DNA of 64,000 nt from NCBI RefSeq assembly GCF_003971065.1, contig NZ_RYDV01000001.1, positions 558,001 to 622,000 on the forward strand, in the 5' to 3' direction. Positions 1 through 8,823 of the stretch are shown in pieces. Within the stretch, counting starts at the first letter, position 1; each line of letters opens with the position of its first letter. The notes below the pieces were generated by a model. The model searched no databases. It was not told where the DNA came from and was given only the letters and a program-made list of their open reading frames with translations. The stretch comes from Candidimonas sp. SYP-B2681 (GTDB lineage: Bacteria; Pseudomonadota; Gammaproteobacteria; Burkholderiales; Burkholderiaceae_B). The translations under genes were made by a program, and so were the position numbers.

Positions 1-429
1 GCGCGGGTAGCGTTCAAGCTCGTCGCGCAACCAAGCGTGCAACGCGGCATACCACTTGAGCTTATATTCATATTTGTCGCTTCCGACCGACTGGCCGTTA
101 GGACAATAAGCACTGATGACACGGATATCGCCTATAGGGCTGTCAAGCGTTGCGGCAATGATGCGCTGCTGGTGATCTTCGAACAGCGGAAGGTTGCGCT
201 GTACATCGCTACTACCGGCACGCGTCACGATGGCAACTCCGTTGTACGTCTTCTGGCCAGCCCAGGCGGCCTGATAGCCAATTTCCTGAAAGGCGTCCAG
301 CGGAAATTTTTCGTCAGGCAACTTAAGTTCTTGAAGACACAAGGCGTCGACTGGATTTGCGGCCAGCCAATCCAGCACTTGTGGAAGCCTAACTTTCAAG
401 GAGTTGATATTCCAGGTCGCGAGTTTCAT
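1..429 (-). CDS. xthA: Exodeoxyribonuclease III, N-terminal part (cut by window edge)
   Basis: Reading the minus strand from an ATG at 429-427 gives 143 uninterrupted codons that run off the left edge, so only about the first half of the protein is present. It begins MKLATWNINSLKVRLPQVLDW, the start of the exonuclease III/AP endonuclease family (endonuclease-exonuclease-phosphatase fold). The metal-binding Asn of WNIN and the Glu of LCLQELK are both visible. A later DIRVISAYCPNGQ segment matches the family's IPNG-type motif. The enzyme cleaves DNA 5' of abasic sites and removes nucleotides from 3' ends in base-excision repair, in the cytoplasm. The start is supported because translation begins exactly at the conserved first strand. 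The C-terminal catalytic Asp and His lie outside the window. Confidence 0.93.
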   Translation of the reverse strand, partial: MKLATWNINSLKVRLPQVLDWLAANPVDALCLQELKLPDEKFPLDAFQEIGYQAAWAGQKTYNGVAIVTRAGSSDVQRNLPLFEDHQQRIIAATLDSPIGDIRVISAYCPNGQSVGSDKYEYKLKWYAALHAWLRDELERYPR

Positions 430-593
430 TTTTTATGTTCAGCTTTCGTCATATCAGGCGAAATAATGCTTGCGCCTGTGGTCAAACAGTGCCAGGTTGG
501 CGAAGCATAGTGTATCAGCGAAGCTTTCCATCGAGCCTAAGTCTTTGAGCTAATTAGCTTTATTTGCAGTAATGAAGTACCCTAATAGAGTAC

Positions 594-614
594 AGAGGCG
601 CGGGGTGCGCCTCT
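594..614 (+). repeat. Hairpin in the leader of the small gene
   Basis: Perfect 8-bp inverted repeat (AGAGGCGC / GCGCCTCT, 5-base loop), 26 bases before the start codon at 641 and just upstream of its ribosome binding site. In RNA it would form a stable stem in the 5' leader. A weak promoter-like pair (TTGAGC at 545-550, AGTAAT at 568-573, spacing 17) lies upstream. The 12-bp palindrome AGCTAATTAGCT (548-559) overlaps that putative -35. Confidence 0.5.
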
Positions 615-640
615 TGTAATGCATAAAGGAGAAAGCTAGC

Positions 641-784
641 ATGGCAACAAAACCGACCCAAAAAAAGCAACCTTTTGTAATTGAGCCGCTTAATTGGGTG
701 GCTCCTGAAGTAGACCGCGACGAACAGGTTAAACGCACCGAAGATGCGAAGCAACCGACGCCTGGGAAGGAATCCCGCAGTTAA
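641..784 (+). CDS. Small hypothetical protein, 47 aa
   Basis: An ATG at 641 is preceded by AAAGGAG at good spacing and opens a 48-codon frame ending in TAA at 782-784. A strong intrinsic terminator follows within 25 bases. The product begins MATKPTQKKQPF and ends KESRS. It is very polar (many Lys, Gln, Glu, Asp and Pro) with no signal peptide or membrane segment and a short central hydrophobic stretch (FVIEPLNWVAP). I do not recognise a family. It has its own leader hairpin and terminator, so it looks like a single-gene transcript of roughly 200-250 bases. The alternative is a small regulatory RNA with a fortuitous frame, but the ribosome binding site favours translation. Confidence 0.6.
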   Translation: MATKPTQKKQPFVIEPLNWVAPEVDRDEQVKRTEDAKQPTPGKESRS

Positions 785-805
785 GGGTCAACATAACCCG
801 TAGCC

Positions 806-838
806 AACGGCAGGAGTAATTCCTGCCGTTTTTTTTTT
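806..838 (+). terminator. Intrinsic terminator after the small gene
   Basis: Perfect 10-bp stem AACGGCAGGA / TCCTGCCGTT (806-815 with 821-830) and a 5-base loop, followed by an unbroken T run to 838. A textbook Rho-independent terminator, ending the transcript of the 47-aa gene before the thiolase. Confidence 0.93.
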
Positions 839-904
839 AACAGACGGGAATAGCGCGCTAATATTCGGTATTAACCGATGCTGTTAAAAACTAGGAGACT
901 CAAC

Positions 905-2086
905 ATGGAAGACGTAGTCGTAATTGGAGCATGCCGCACTGCAATAGGCGATTTCGGTGGTGGCCTGAAAGACGTGCCGCCATGTGATTTGGGCGCCGCG
1001 GTGGTGCGTTCCGTTCTCGAGCGAAGCAACATTTCCGGGGCCGACGTCGAGCACGTGGTTTTTGGCCACGTCATCAACACAGAGCCGCGTGATATGTATC
1101 TATCCAGGGTAGCAGCGATGAATGCCGGCGTCGGCGAGTCGACCCCTGCATTTAATGTGAATCGTCTGTGTGGGTCTGGACTGCAAGCAATCATATCAGC
1201 CGCACAGGCGCTCAAGCTAGGTGATGCGCAGGTAGCCATTGGCGCCGGAGCCGAGAGCATGAGCAGGGCGCCGTACATTGCTCCCTCTCAGCGATGGGGC
1301 GCGCGTATGGGTGACAGCGTGATGATCGACATGATGAACGGTGCATTATCCGACCCGTTCGACAAGATCCATATGGGCGTGACAGCGGAAAACGTAGCGA
1401 AGAAATATGGCATTTCTCGCGACGATCAAGATGCGCTTGCTCTGTCATCACATCAGCGTGCCGAAGCGGCTATCACCAAGGGCTATTTTAAAGAGCAGAT
1501 CGTCCCTATTGTTCAAAAGACACGTAAGGGCGATGTGGTTTTCGACACAGACGAACACGTGCGCATCGGTGCAAAAGCCGAAAATTTTTCCGCCTTAAGG
1601 GCCGTCTTTGTGAAAGAAAACGGGACCGTCACCGCGGGCAATGCTTCAGGCCTGAATGACGGTGCTGGGGCAGTGCTCCTCATGACCGCCAGCGCAGCCA
1701 AGGCTCGTGGCTTGAAGCCAATGGCGCGCCTGGTTTCGTATGGCCATGCCGGCGTCGACCCTAAATATATGGGAATTGGCCCCGTTCCGGCGACCCGTAT
1801 CGCGCTCGAGAAGGCGGGTATTAGCATTGCGCAGCTTGACGTCATTGAAGCAAATGAAGCGTTTGCTGCCCAAGCCTGCGCAGTCAGCAAAGAACTCGGA
1901 TTCGATAGCCAGAAACTGAATCCCAACGGAAGCGGAATCGGCTTAGGGCACCCTATCGGAGCAACAGGGGCCATCATCACGGTCAAGGCGCTTCACGAAC
2001 TCGAACGTATTCAGGGGCGTTATGCCCTCGTGACAATGTGCATAGGTGGCGGGCAGGGTATTGCCGCGATTTTCGAACGTGTTTGA
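905..2086 (+). CDS. Acetyl-CoA acetyltransferase / beta-ketothiolase
   Basis: 393 aa, the normal length for thiolase II. It condenses two acetyl-CoA to acetoacetyl-CoA or cleaves longer 3-ketoacyl-CoA. Catalytic residues sit where the family has them: Cys89 in NRLCGSGLQ, His349 in GLGHPIGATG and Cys379 in CIGGGQG. The start at 905 was chosen over an in-frame codon at 878 because CTAGGAGA lies just upstream and MEDVVVIGACRT is the usual thiolase N-terminus. The stop overlaps the next gene, so the two are probably co-translated. It could supply acetoacetyl-CoA for the PHA genes about 37 kb away or serve degradation (phaA/bktB/atoB type). Substrate range cannot be read from the sequence. Confidence 0.93.
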   Translation: MEDVVVIGACRTAIGDFGGGLKDVPPCDLGAAVVRSVLERSNISGADVEHVVFGHVINTEPRDMYLSRVAAMNAGVGESTPAFNVNRLCGSGLQAIISAAQALKLGDAQVAIGAGAESMSRAPYIAPSQRWGARMGDSVMIDMMNGALSDPFDKIHMGVTAENVAKKYGISRDDQDALALSSHQRAEAAITKGYFKEQIVPIVQKTRKGDVVFDTDEHVRIGAKAENFSALRAVFVKENGTVTAGNASGLNDGAGAVLLMTASAAKARGLKPMARLVSYGHAGVDPKYMGIGPVPATRIALEKAGISIAQLDVIEANEAFAAQACAVSKELGFDSQKLNPNGSGIGLGHPIGATGAIITVKALHELERIQGRYALVTMCIGGGQGIAAIFERV

Positions 2087-2849
2087 AACGAAACCGTGGG
2101 CTAACGACGAGCCCACCTTATCTGAACTCGGCGGGGTGCGGTATTTGCACTTCGGTACCGAGTGGGTTCAGGGCGCTATGCGAGTAGGCCGGCCAAACGA
2201 GTTGGTGTTGGCCTACACCCAGCAAATGATGGCATGGCTGTTATTCCTCGAGCCGTCCAAAACTGACGATGTCGGTATCATGGGGCTTGGCGCCGGTTCG
2301 CTTCTACGCTATATGCTGAAGAACACTACAGCCTCCGTCGAAACCGCTGAATGGAATCCGCAAGTTACGGCAATATGCAGGGCTTACTTTCGCCTGCCTG
2401 ATTCGCCTCGGTCGGTTATCGACCATAGCGATGCGGCAGTGTGGGTACAGAAACGCAGGAACATCGGCCGTTACATGGCCCTAATGGTGGACTTGTACGA
2501 TGCACAGGCACAAGGACCCGTGCGCGACTCCCTGGAGTTTTATCAGGACTGCTACGGCGCCTTGTCTGACGTCGGCATCATGACGGTCAATCTCTTTGGA
2601 GATCACGCCAGTTTCCCGCCCAATCTCGAAAATATTCGAAAGGCATTTAAGGGGCAGGTGTTGGAGCTCCCGGAAATCGACGCCGGAAATCGAGTGGTAT
2701 TGGCCTTCAAAGGGCCCTTGTTGAATGTGACGACCGCGCAATTGCTTGGCCGCGCCGAACAAGTGGAAGCGGTGTACGGGCTTCCTGCGCGCCGATGGGC
2801 GAAAGCCTTATTGGCTCAACATGAAGCCGCCAGCAAGGTCGCCTTATAG
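2079..2849 (+). CDS. Spermidine-synthase-like SAM/dcSAM-binding protein
   Basis: About 256 aa with a Rossmann methyltransferase-type core. A glycine-rich nucleotide-binding loop (GIMGLGAGSLLRYML) is followed by an acidic strand end (VETAEWNP), and a later LMVDLYDAQ carries the Asp expected near the polyamine synthase active site. It resembles the spermidine-synthase-like family rather than true SpeE, since the N-terminal beta domain is reduced. The role is unknown; polyamine synthesis is not proven. I placed the start at GTG 2079, which overlaps the thiolase stop by 8 bases and gives VFETKPWANDEPT. An ATG at 2046 in the same frame would overlap by 41 bases and is less likely. The tight overlap suggests translational coupling. 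Confidence 0.72.
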   Translation: MFETKPWANDEPTLSELGGVRYLHFGTEWVQGAMRVGRPNELVLAYTQQMMAWLLFLEPSKTDDVGIMGLGAGSLLRYMLKNTTASVETAEWNPQVTAICRAYFRLPDSPRSVIDHSDAAVWVQKRRNIGRYMALMVDLYDAQAQGPVRDSLEFYQDCYGALSDVGIMTVNLFGDHASFPPNLENIRKAFKGQVLELPEIDAGNRVVLAFKGPLLNVTTAQLLGRAEQVEAVYGLPARRWAKALLAQHEAASKVAL

Positions 2850-3000
2850 CCGAGGTGCGCCAACTGGGGATTGAGCCACCGAATATAGACTGGTTTGCAG
2901 GGATTTCCCTTCGAGACAAGGTATTCTGTAACGCGTTAGACTTACGTCCATCCGCGACACAAGACCATGTCGTCGCTACCAACCTCGTGAGGGAGTCTCC

Positions 3001-3969
3001 ATGAAATTCAGCAAGTCTGCCAGGCTCGCGTTTGGTGCAATTGCGGCAGCCGGCTTAGTCGCGAACGCTGCAGTCTATGCGCAATCGGTTTCAGTAACGT
3101 CCATCGTGGAACACCCCGCCCTTGATGCCATCAAAGATGGCGTTCAGGAAGAGCTTAAACGCGCTGGCTACACTCAGGCTAAGGGTCTTAAATGGCAATT
3201 TCAGACAGCGCAGGGCAATACCGCCATCGCTTCACAGATCGCCCGCAAGTATGTAGGCGATAAGCCCGACGTAATCGTCGCCATCGCAACGCCTTCGGCC
3301 CAAGCCGTTGTGGCAGCGACCAAAACGATTCCCGTTGTGTTTTCGGCGGTGACGGATCCTGTTGCAGCGCAGTTGGTGAAAACATGGGATCCCTCAGGCA
3401 CCAACGTAACGGGTGTCTCAGATAGCCTTGCACTGGAAAAACAGGTGCAGCTTATCAGAAAGGTTGTGCCCGAAGCCAAGCGGGTTGGAATCGTCTATAA
3501 CCCGGGCGAGGCAAATTCGGTCGTGGTGGTCAAGCAACTGCGCGAATTGTTGCCGAAGTCGGGAATGTCACTGGTCGAAGCCACTGCCGCGCGTACCGTT
3601 GATGTCGGTGCGGCAGCGCGTAGCATGGTCGGAAAAGTCGATGTCATCTACACAAACACCGACAATAACGTCGTCTCGGCTTACGAGGCTCTCGTCAAAG
3701 TTGGCAACGATGCAAAAATCCCCCTGATCGCTTCCGACACTGACAGCGTCAAACGAGGTGCCATTGCCGCACTGGGGGTGAACTATCACGATCTGGGAAG
3801 GCAAACGGGAAAAATGGTCGTTAAAATCCTGAAAGGTCAACAGCCGGGTACGATTGCGCCCGAAACCAGCGACAAACTGGAACTCTACGTGAACCCTGCG
3901 GCCGCCAAAAAACAGGGGGTATCGCTAAGCGACGCCTTGCTTAAGTCAGCATCTAAAGTTATTAATTGA
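3001..3969 (+). CDS. ABC transporter substrate-binding protein, TrpX-like
   Basis: 322 aa with a Sec signal peptide (basic start, hydrophobic stretch, likely cleavage after VYA at about residue 27). The mature part is a two-lobed periplasmic binding protein of the ABC_sub_bind family, with segments such as DVIVAIATPSAQAVVAATK, IPVVFSAVTDPVAAQLV and VDVIYTNTDNNV. Members near this permease type bind aromatic amino acids (TrpX, tyrosine/tryptophan) or related ligands; the ligand here is inferred only. GAGGGAG precedes the ATG. It is first in a three-gene import operon, separated from the permease by a terminator-like hairpin that would let it be made in excess. Confidence 0.85.
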   Translation: MKFSKSARLAFGAIAAAGLVANAAVYAQSVSVTSIVEHPALDAIKDGVQEELKRAGYTQAKGLKWQFQTAQGNTAIASQIARKYVGDKPDVIVAIATPSAQAVVAATKTIPVVFSAVTDPVAAQLVKTWDPSGTNVTGVSDSLALEKQVQLIRKVVPEAKRVGIVYNPGEANSVVVVKQLRELLPKSGMSLVEATAARTVDVGAAARSMVGKVDVIYTNTDNNVVSAYEALVKVGNDAKIPLIASDTDSVKRGAIAALGVNYHDLGRQTGKMVVKILKGQQPGTIAPETSDKLELYVNPAAAKKQGVSLSDALLKSASKVIN

Positions 3970-3984
3970 TATACCGATGACGAC

Positions 3985-4025
3985 AAAACAGGTGGGTTGG
4001 CGCAAGCAACCCGCCTGTTTTTTTT
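3985..4025 (+). terminator. Terminator-like hairpin between binding protein and permease
   Basis: 12-bp stem with one G-U pair (3988-3999 with 4007-4018) and a 7-base loop, followed by T residues to about 4025. It has full intrinsic-terminator form but lies 18 bases before the permease start, inside what is otherwise one operon. It is probably a partial terminator setting a high ratio of binding protein to membrane components. Confidence 0.85.
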
Positions 4026-4042
4026 CCTACTTTGGTTGAAAC

Positions 4043-4936
4043 ATGTCTTTATATTCTTTATGGGGCGCGCTCGAGATAGGGCTGATCTTTGGCCTGGTCG
4101 CGTTGGGGGTGCTGATCTCCTTTCGAATGTTGCGGTTTCCCGACCTGACGGTTGATGGCAGTTTTCCTTTGGGCGCAGCCGTTGCGGCCACATTGATCAG
4201 CGCAGGAATGGATCCGTTCAGTGCTACCCTGATCGCCACCTTTGCGGGAGCCCTAGCCGGAATGATTACTGGCTGGCTGAATGTAAAGCTCAAGATTATG
4301 GATCTGCTGGCCAGCATTTTGGTGATGATAGCCTTGTATTCCATCAACTTACGCGTCATGGGTCGACCCAATGTGCCCCTGATTTCCGACCCCACAGTAT
4401 TTACCATCCTCCAGCCCGAGCACATCAGCGATTACATTGCTCGTCCCCTGATGTTGTTAGTCCTGCTGGTTGTCATCAAACTTGCGCTCGATTGGTTTTT
4501 TTCAACGAAAACCGGCCTTGCCATGAGAGCGACGGGATCCAATCCTCGAATGGCTCGCTCGCAAGGAGTCGCCACGGGCAGTATGTTATTGGCGGGCATG
4601 GCAATTTCCAACGCCCTGTGCGCTCTGGCCGGCGCTCTGTTTGCACAATCGCAAGGCGGGGCAGATATCTCGATGGGCATCGGAACTATCGTGATCGGGC
4701 TGGCTGCAGTTATTGTCGGCGAAAGCATCATGCCGTCGCGCAAGCTGTACATCGTCACGCTGGCGGTCATTGTCGGAGCGGTCCTGTATCGATTCTTTAT
4801 TGCACTGGCGTTGAATGCGGATTTCATCGGATTGCAAGCACAAGATCTTAATCTTGTCACGGCCTTGCTAGTCACTTTCGCATTAATCATTCCGCTTATT
4901 AAAAAGCGCCTGCGTGGCAAAAACGGGGGGCATTAA
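4043..4936 (+). CDS. ABC transporter permease (TrpY-like)
   Basis: 297 aa, almost entirely hydrophobic with about eight to nine predicted membrane segments. It belongs to the branched-chain/ribose-type permease superfamily that accompanies ABC_sub_bind proteins. Typical features are the early FPDLTVDGSFPLGAAV segment and the cytoplasmic coupling loop around RATGSNPRMARSQGV, which contacts the ATPase. It forms the inner-membrane channel of the importer. The ATPase gene starts one base after its stop, so the two are surely co-translated. Expression relative to the binding protein is likely limited by the upstream hairpin. Confidence 0.88.
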   Translation: MSLYSLWGALEIGLIFGLVALGVLISFRMLRFPDLTVDGSFPLGAAVAATLISAGMDPFSATLIATFAGALAGMITGWLNVKLKIMDLLASILVMIALYSINLRVMGRPNVPLISDPTVFTILQPEHISDYIARPLMLLVLLVVIKLALDWFFSTKTGLAMRATGSNPRMARSQGVATGSMLLAGMAISNALCALAGALFAQSQGGADISMGIGTIVIGLAAVIVGESIMPSRKLYIVTLAVIVGAVLYRFFIALALNADFIGLQAQDLNLVTALLVTFALIIPLIKKRLRGKNGGH

Positions 4937-4937
4937 G

Positions 4938-5732
4938 ATGCTGAATGCGAAGAACCTCAATATTACTTTCAACCCAGGGACGGCGATCGAAACCAAGGCC
5001 CTGCGCGGCCTGTCGCTTAATATACCGGCCGGGCAATTCGTGACCGTGATCGGCTCAAATGGGGCCGGCAAGTCAACGCTTCTCAATGCCGTATCGGGCG
5101 ACTTGTCCGTTGATAGCGGGTCCATCCTTATCGATGATCAAGATGTCACCAATCAACCTGTCTGGGTGCGGGCAAAGCAGGTGGCCCGGGTATTCCAGGA
5201 CCCGATGGCGGGTACGTGCGAAGATCTGACCATCGAAGAAAACCTTGCCTTGGCTCAGAGTCGAGGTCAGCGCCGCGATCTCTCCATTGCCGTGAAGCGC
5301 GGAATGCGAAGCGAGTTTCGTGACAGATTGGCAACCTTGGGGCTCGGCCTTGAAAGTCGCCTTGGTGACCGTATCGGGTTGCTCTCTGGCGGGCAGCGTC
5401 AAGCAGTAAGCTTATTGATGGCGGCCTTGCAGCCGTCGCGTATTTTATTGCTGGATGAACACACGGCGGCACTGGATCCTCGTACGGCGCAGTTCGTGCT
5501 GGGGCTTACAGCCCGTATCGTGGCAGAGAACAAGCTCACCACGATGATGGTCACACACAGTATGCGTCAGGCGTTAGATGTCGGTGAGCGCACCGTCATG
5601 TTGCACCAGGGCAATGTGGTGCTGGATGTATCGGGATCTGAACGCCAGGGTCTGGATGTGCCGGACTTGCTGCGAATGTTTGAGCGCGTACGTGGTGAAA
5701 CCATTTCAGACGACGGACTGCTTCTAGGGTAG
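4938..5732 (+). CDS. ABC transporter ATP-binding protein (TrpZ-like)
   Basis: 264 aa, a single nucleotide-binding domain. Walker A GSNGAGKS (39-46), Q-loop near VFQDP (about 86-88), signature LSGGQ (149-153), Walker B ILLLDE (Asp173-Glu174) and H-loop His207 are all intact, so it should be an active ATPase. It drives uptake of the ligand captured by the upstream binding protein. The start at 4938 lies one base after the permease stop; an upstream in-frame ATG at 4914 lies inside the permease and lacks the usual N-terminus. It ends the operon. Confidence 0.9.
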   Translation: MLNAKNLNITFNPGTAIETKALRGLSLNIPAGQFVTVIGSNGAGKSTLLNAVSGDLSVDSGSILIDDQDVTNQPVWVRAKQVARVFQDPMAGTCEDLTIEENLALAQSRGQRRDLSIAVKRGMRSEFRDRLATLGLGLESRLGDRIGLLSGGQRQAVSLLMAALQPSRILLLDEHTAALDPRTAQFVLGLTARIVAENKLTTMMVTHSMRQALDVGERTVMLHQGNVVLDVSGSERQGLDVPDLLRMFERVRGETISDDGLLLG

Positions 5733-5785
5733 GGATTGCGGCACGATAATTGCTGATTATTGTCATTCTGACTCCATTGGCAACA

Positions 5786-6550
5786 ATGACTATTGATGAT
5801 CCTCGTAAAACGTTAAAAATCCTAACCGTGAATACCCACAAAGGGTTTACTTTTTTCAATCGGCGCTTCATTCTCCACGAATTGCGTGACGCCATTCGGG
5901 CCACCCACGCTGATATCGTATTCCTGCAAGAGGTATTGGGCGCCCACGAGGCACATGCTTTACGTCTGGCCCGCTGGCCGGCGGTCAGTCAGTATGAATT
6001 CCTGGCCGACTCAATCTGGCAAGACTTCGCCTACGGTCGCAATGCCGTTTATCCTCACGGACATCACGGCAACGCTCTATTGTCAAAGTTTCCGATAACG
6101 AAGTACGGCAATACTGATATATCGGTGGGAACCCATGAAAAACGAGGGCTGCTCCATTGTGTCCTCAGGCCGCCTCATCTGGGTATATTGATACACGTCG
6201 TTTGCGTTCATCTGGGTTTGCATGAAAGACATCGCAGCGCTCAGCTCGATAGCCTGCGTCGTTTAATGGAGGATGAAGTTCCGCCTGGGGCGCCATTGGT
6301 GGTGGCGGGCGATTTCAACGACTGGCGTTTGCAGGGTCAGAAGGCTCTGATGCGTATCAATGGGCTCAAAGAGGTATTTGCCGAGGCGCATGGACAAGTG
6401 TCGCGTACCTTTCCCGCCCGCTTTCCCTTATTCCGCCTTGATCGAATCTACGTACGTAACTTCGCCCATTTCAAACCCGTGGCATTGGCCTCACGGCCGT
6501 GGATGCATTTATCTGACCATGCGCCTCTTGCCGCTGAGGTGAGGCTATGA
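5786..6550 (+). CDS. ybhP: Endonuclease/exonuclease/phosphatase family protein, YbhP-like
   Basis: About 254 aa with the metal-dependent phosphodiesterase fold of DNase I and sphingomyelinases. Asn in TVNTHKG, Glu in FLQEVLG, the GDFNDWR motif and the terminal SDHAPL His are present, so the active site looks complete. The substrate is unknown. In E. coli, ybhP, clsB (ybhO) and ybhN form the same three-gene order seen here, which suggests a link to phospholipid or membrane metabolism. It overlaps clsB by 4 bases. The start is uncertain: ATG 5786 is favoured, but a TTG at 5750 is possible and neither has a clear ribosome binding site. Confidence 0.82.
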   Translation: MTIDDPRKTLKILTVNTHKGFTFFNRRFILHELRDAIRATHADIVFLQEVLGAHEAHALRLARWPAVSQYEFLADSIWQDFAYGRNAVYPHGHHGNALLSKFPITKYGNTDISVGTHEKRGLLHCVLRPPHLGILIHVVCVHLGLHERHRSAQLDSLRRLMEDEVPPGAPLVVAGDFNDWRLQGQKALMRINGLKEVFAEAHGQVSRTFPARFPLFRLDRIYVRNFAHFKPVALASRPWMHLSDHAPLAAEVRL

Positions 6551-7758
6551 CGGTTACCTGGACAGCGGACAATTCCTTAACACTGCTCGAAAATGGCGAG
6601 GAGTTTTTTCCTGCTGTGTTCGAAGCTATTCGAAATGCCGAGCGAAGCATAATACTGGAAACGTTCATACTCTTCGCAGACAAGGTGGGCAGCGAGCTGC
6701 GGCAGGTGATAATTGACGCGGCCACGCGCGGTGTGAGCGTTGAAATCACCGTTGACGGATACGGCTCTGCTGACCTTAGCGATGAGTTTATCAGGGGCAT
6801 GACTCGGGCAGGAGTCGGATTTCATATATTTGACCCTCGACCGCGCCGTTTTGGTATGCGTACGAATTTATTTCGGCGCCTGCATCGCAAGATCGTGGTG
6901 GTAGACGGGTTGGTCGCTTTTGTTGGCGGGATCAATTTCAGTTCAGACCATCTGGCCGATTTCGGACCGACAGCAAAACAAGACTACGCCGTTATGGTCC
7001 GGGGGCCGCTGGTTAATGAGATCGGTCGCTTCGTCGTTGAGGCATTATCGCCTGTGCGACCCTCTTTTTCGTGGCGTAATTTGCGTCGCCAGCCGGTCAA
7101 TCGTGCAGTACGCTTCGGCCCAAGCGTGGCCGCCTTGGTGCTGCGCGATAACGAGCATCACAAGAACGATATTGAGCAGCACTATCGAATTGGGATACGG
7201 GCGGCTCAACACGATATAACGATTGCAAATGCCTATTTTTTCCCTGGGTATCGGTTCTTGCGGGATTTGCGCACGGCTGCTAAGCGCGGCGTACGAGTTC
7301 GGCTGATATTGCAAGGCGAGCCTGACATGGCGATCGCTCGTTTCGTAGCCACCATGCTCTACGATTACCTGCTATCGGCCGGCGTGCAAATTTTTGAGTA
7401 TTGCGAGCGGCCGTTCCATGGCAAAGTGGCTACCGTTGATGGGATGTGGTCGACCGTCGGGTCCAGTAATCTGGATCCGCTGAGCCTGGCGTTGAATCTT
7501 GAAGCAAATGTCGTTGTTCATGACAGCGCCTTCACCGCCCATCTCCAACACAGGCTCGATGCCTTGATCCAGGACCATTGCCAGCTAATGAAACGCCTTA
7601 CGCCGCCACGACGCAAAATCCAACGGGTTTTTGTTGGGGTTTTTGTATTTCATTTTTTGCGACGTTTCCCGGCATGGGCCGGATGGTTTCCTGCCAGAAA
7701 GGCGCCCCTTATGTCGATTCAGCCGCCAACGCATCCGGCCAGTGAGGGGGAATCATGA
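6547..7758 (+). CDS. clsB: Cardiolipin synthase B-like phospholipase D protein
   Basis: 403 aa with two phospholipase D motifs, each with the HxK(x)4D pattern: HRKIVVVD starting at His113 and HGKVATVD starting at His291, each followed by a downstream Gly/Ser/Asn region. ClsB makes cardiolipin from two phosphatidylglycerols and can exchange head groups at the inner membrane. Unlike ClsA it lacks two N-terminal membrane segments, as here. A basic, hydrophobic stretch near 355-385 may attach it to the membrane. The ATG overlaps the ybhP stop and its own stop overlaps the ybhN start, so all three genes are coupled. Confidence 0.9.
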   Translation: MTVTWTADNSLTLLENGEEFFPAVFEAIRNAERSIILETFILFADKVGSELRQVIIDAATRGVSVEITVDGYGSADLSDEFIRGMTRAGVGFHIFDPRPRRFGMRTNLFRRLHRKIVVVDGLVAFVGGINFSSDHLADFGPTAKQDYAVMVRGPLVNEIGRFVVEALSPVRPSFSWRNLRRQPVNRAVRFGPSVAALVLRDNEHHKNDIEQHYRIGIRAAQHDITIANAYFFPGYRFLRDLRTAAKRGVRVRLILQGEPDMAIARFVATMLYDYLLSAGVQIFEYCERPFHGKVATVDGMWSTVGSSNLDPLSLALNLEANVVVHDSAFTAHLQHRLDALIQDHCQLMKRLTPPRRKIQRVFVGVFVFHFLRRFPAWAGWFPARKAPLMSIQPPTHPASEGES

Positions 7759-8747
7759 GTACCTCAGGGGCTCATGGCTTGAAGAACTGGATCAAAGCCC
7801 ACTGGGCCACGCTGCGTAAGATTCTCATCGCCTGCTTTTTGATTGTTGTGGTGGGGCTTCTAAGCTTCGCAATCATTAAGGTCGACTGGAATGAAGTGCT
7901 AGATGCTATCTATAACTTACCCAGCCGAGCTTTGTGGACTGCGGGGTTTATTACAGCAATCAGCTACATTGTTTACAGCAGTTTCGACGTACTGGGCAAA
8001 TGGTACACAGAACATGCCCTTGCTTGGTGGCGATCAATGATGGTGGGTTTCATCAGCTATGCATTCGCCCTTAGTCTAGGCGCGCCGGTTGGAGGGGTAG
8101 GTCTGCGGGTAAGATTGTATTCGAAGCAGGGGCTACCTCAAGGGGTCATCATGAGGATTTTGGGCCTCAGCCTGACGACAAACTGGATCGGCTATTCCTT
8201 GCTTGCAGGGTTCTTATTCGCCTCGGGCATCGTTGCGCTTCCCGAGAGCTGGAAGCTCAACGATGGGCCCCTACGCATAATGGGAGCCATCATGGTGCTG
8301 GCGGGCATCTTTTATCTGGGGCTATGTGCCTTCTCGCGTACCCGCTCCTGGCTTATCTTCGGGCATACGATAGAACTGCCTTCCTTTTCCCTCGCCATCA
8401 TACAAGTGCCATTGGCTATCTTAAATTGGGCGCTGATGGGCGCCGTCATTTATGTGCTTTTTCAACAAAAAATTCCTTATCAGATGGTGCTGGCTACCCT
8501 GTTAATCAGTGCTATTGCTGGGGCGCTGGCCCACATTCCAGGAGGTCTGGGCGTCACTGAGTCGGTATTTATCGCGCTATTGGCCGGTGACTCTATGGGC
8601 CAGGGCGAAATGCTTGCCGCCTTGCTGGCTTATCGAGCAATATATTTTTTGGGGCCGCTGCTTCTTGCCGCCGCATGGTACTTAGGGGCTGAAGCGAAGA
8701 TGGATCATCCAGCGAAGAAGGCCAGCCGCCGACAGGCAGAGCATTAA
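7755..8747 (+). CDS. ybhN: YbhN-like integral membrane protein (LPG synthase TM-domain family)
   Basis: 330 aa with about eight hydrophobic segments, the UPF0104/lysylphosphatidylglycerol synthase transmembrane family (flippase-like part without the aminoacyl transferase domain). Family-like segments include GAPVGGVGLRVRLYSKQG and AHIPGGLGVTESVFIALL. It is thought to handle lipids in the inner membrane, but its exact function is unknown. It is the third gene of the ybhP-clsB-ybhN cluster, and its ATG, with GAGGGGG upstream, overlaps the clsB stop by 4 bases. Confidence 0.85.
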   Translation: MSTSGAHGLKNWIKAHWATLRKILIACFLIVVVGLLSFAIIKVDWNEVLDAIYNLPSRALWTAGFITAISYIVYSSFDVLGKWYTEHALAWWRSMMVGFISYAFALSLGAPVGGVGLRVRLYSKQGLPQGVIMRILGLSLTTNWIGYSLLAGFLFASGIVALPESWKLNDGPLRIMGAIMVLAGIFYLGLCAFSRTRSWLIFGHTIELPSFSLAIIQVPLAILNWALMGAVIYVLFQQKIPYQMVLATLLISAIAGALAHIPGGLGVTESVFIALLAGDSMGQGEMLAALLAYRAIYFLGPLLLAAAWYLGAEAKMDHPAKKASRRQAEH

Positions 8748-8823
8748 AACGGCATAGTTATTGCTGCCTACACATTGCAGCGCTTAGTTTTTTGCGCCGC
8801 TCATACCTGAAAGGGGGAAAGCC

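Noticed and set aside
37-510. 157-codon open frame on the plus strand
   Set aside because: It is the complement of the exonuclease III gene on the minus strand, whose protein is clearly recognisable.
550-754. Two overlapping minus-strand frames of about 62-64 codons
   Set aside because: They run antisense through the small gene and its leader, lack ribosome binding sites and resemble no family.
8763-8793. Possible terminator after ybhN (GCTGC / GCAGC stem, six T)
   Set aside because: The stem has only five pairs and the T run is six bases away, so it is too weak to call.
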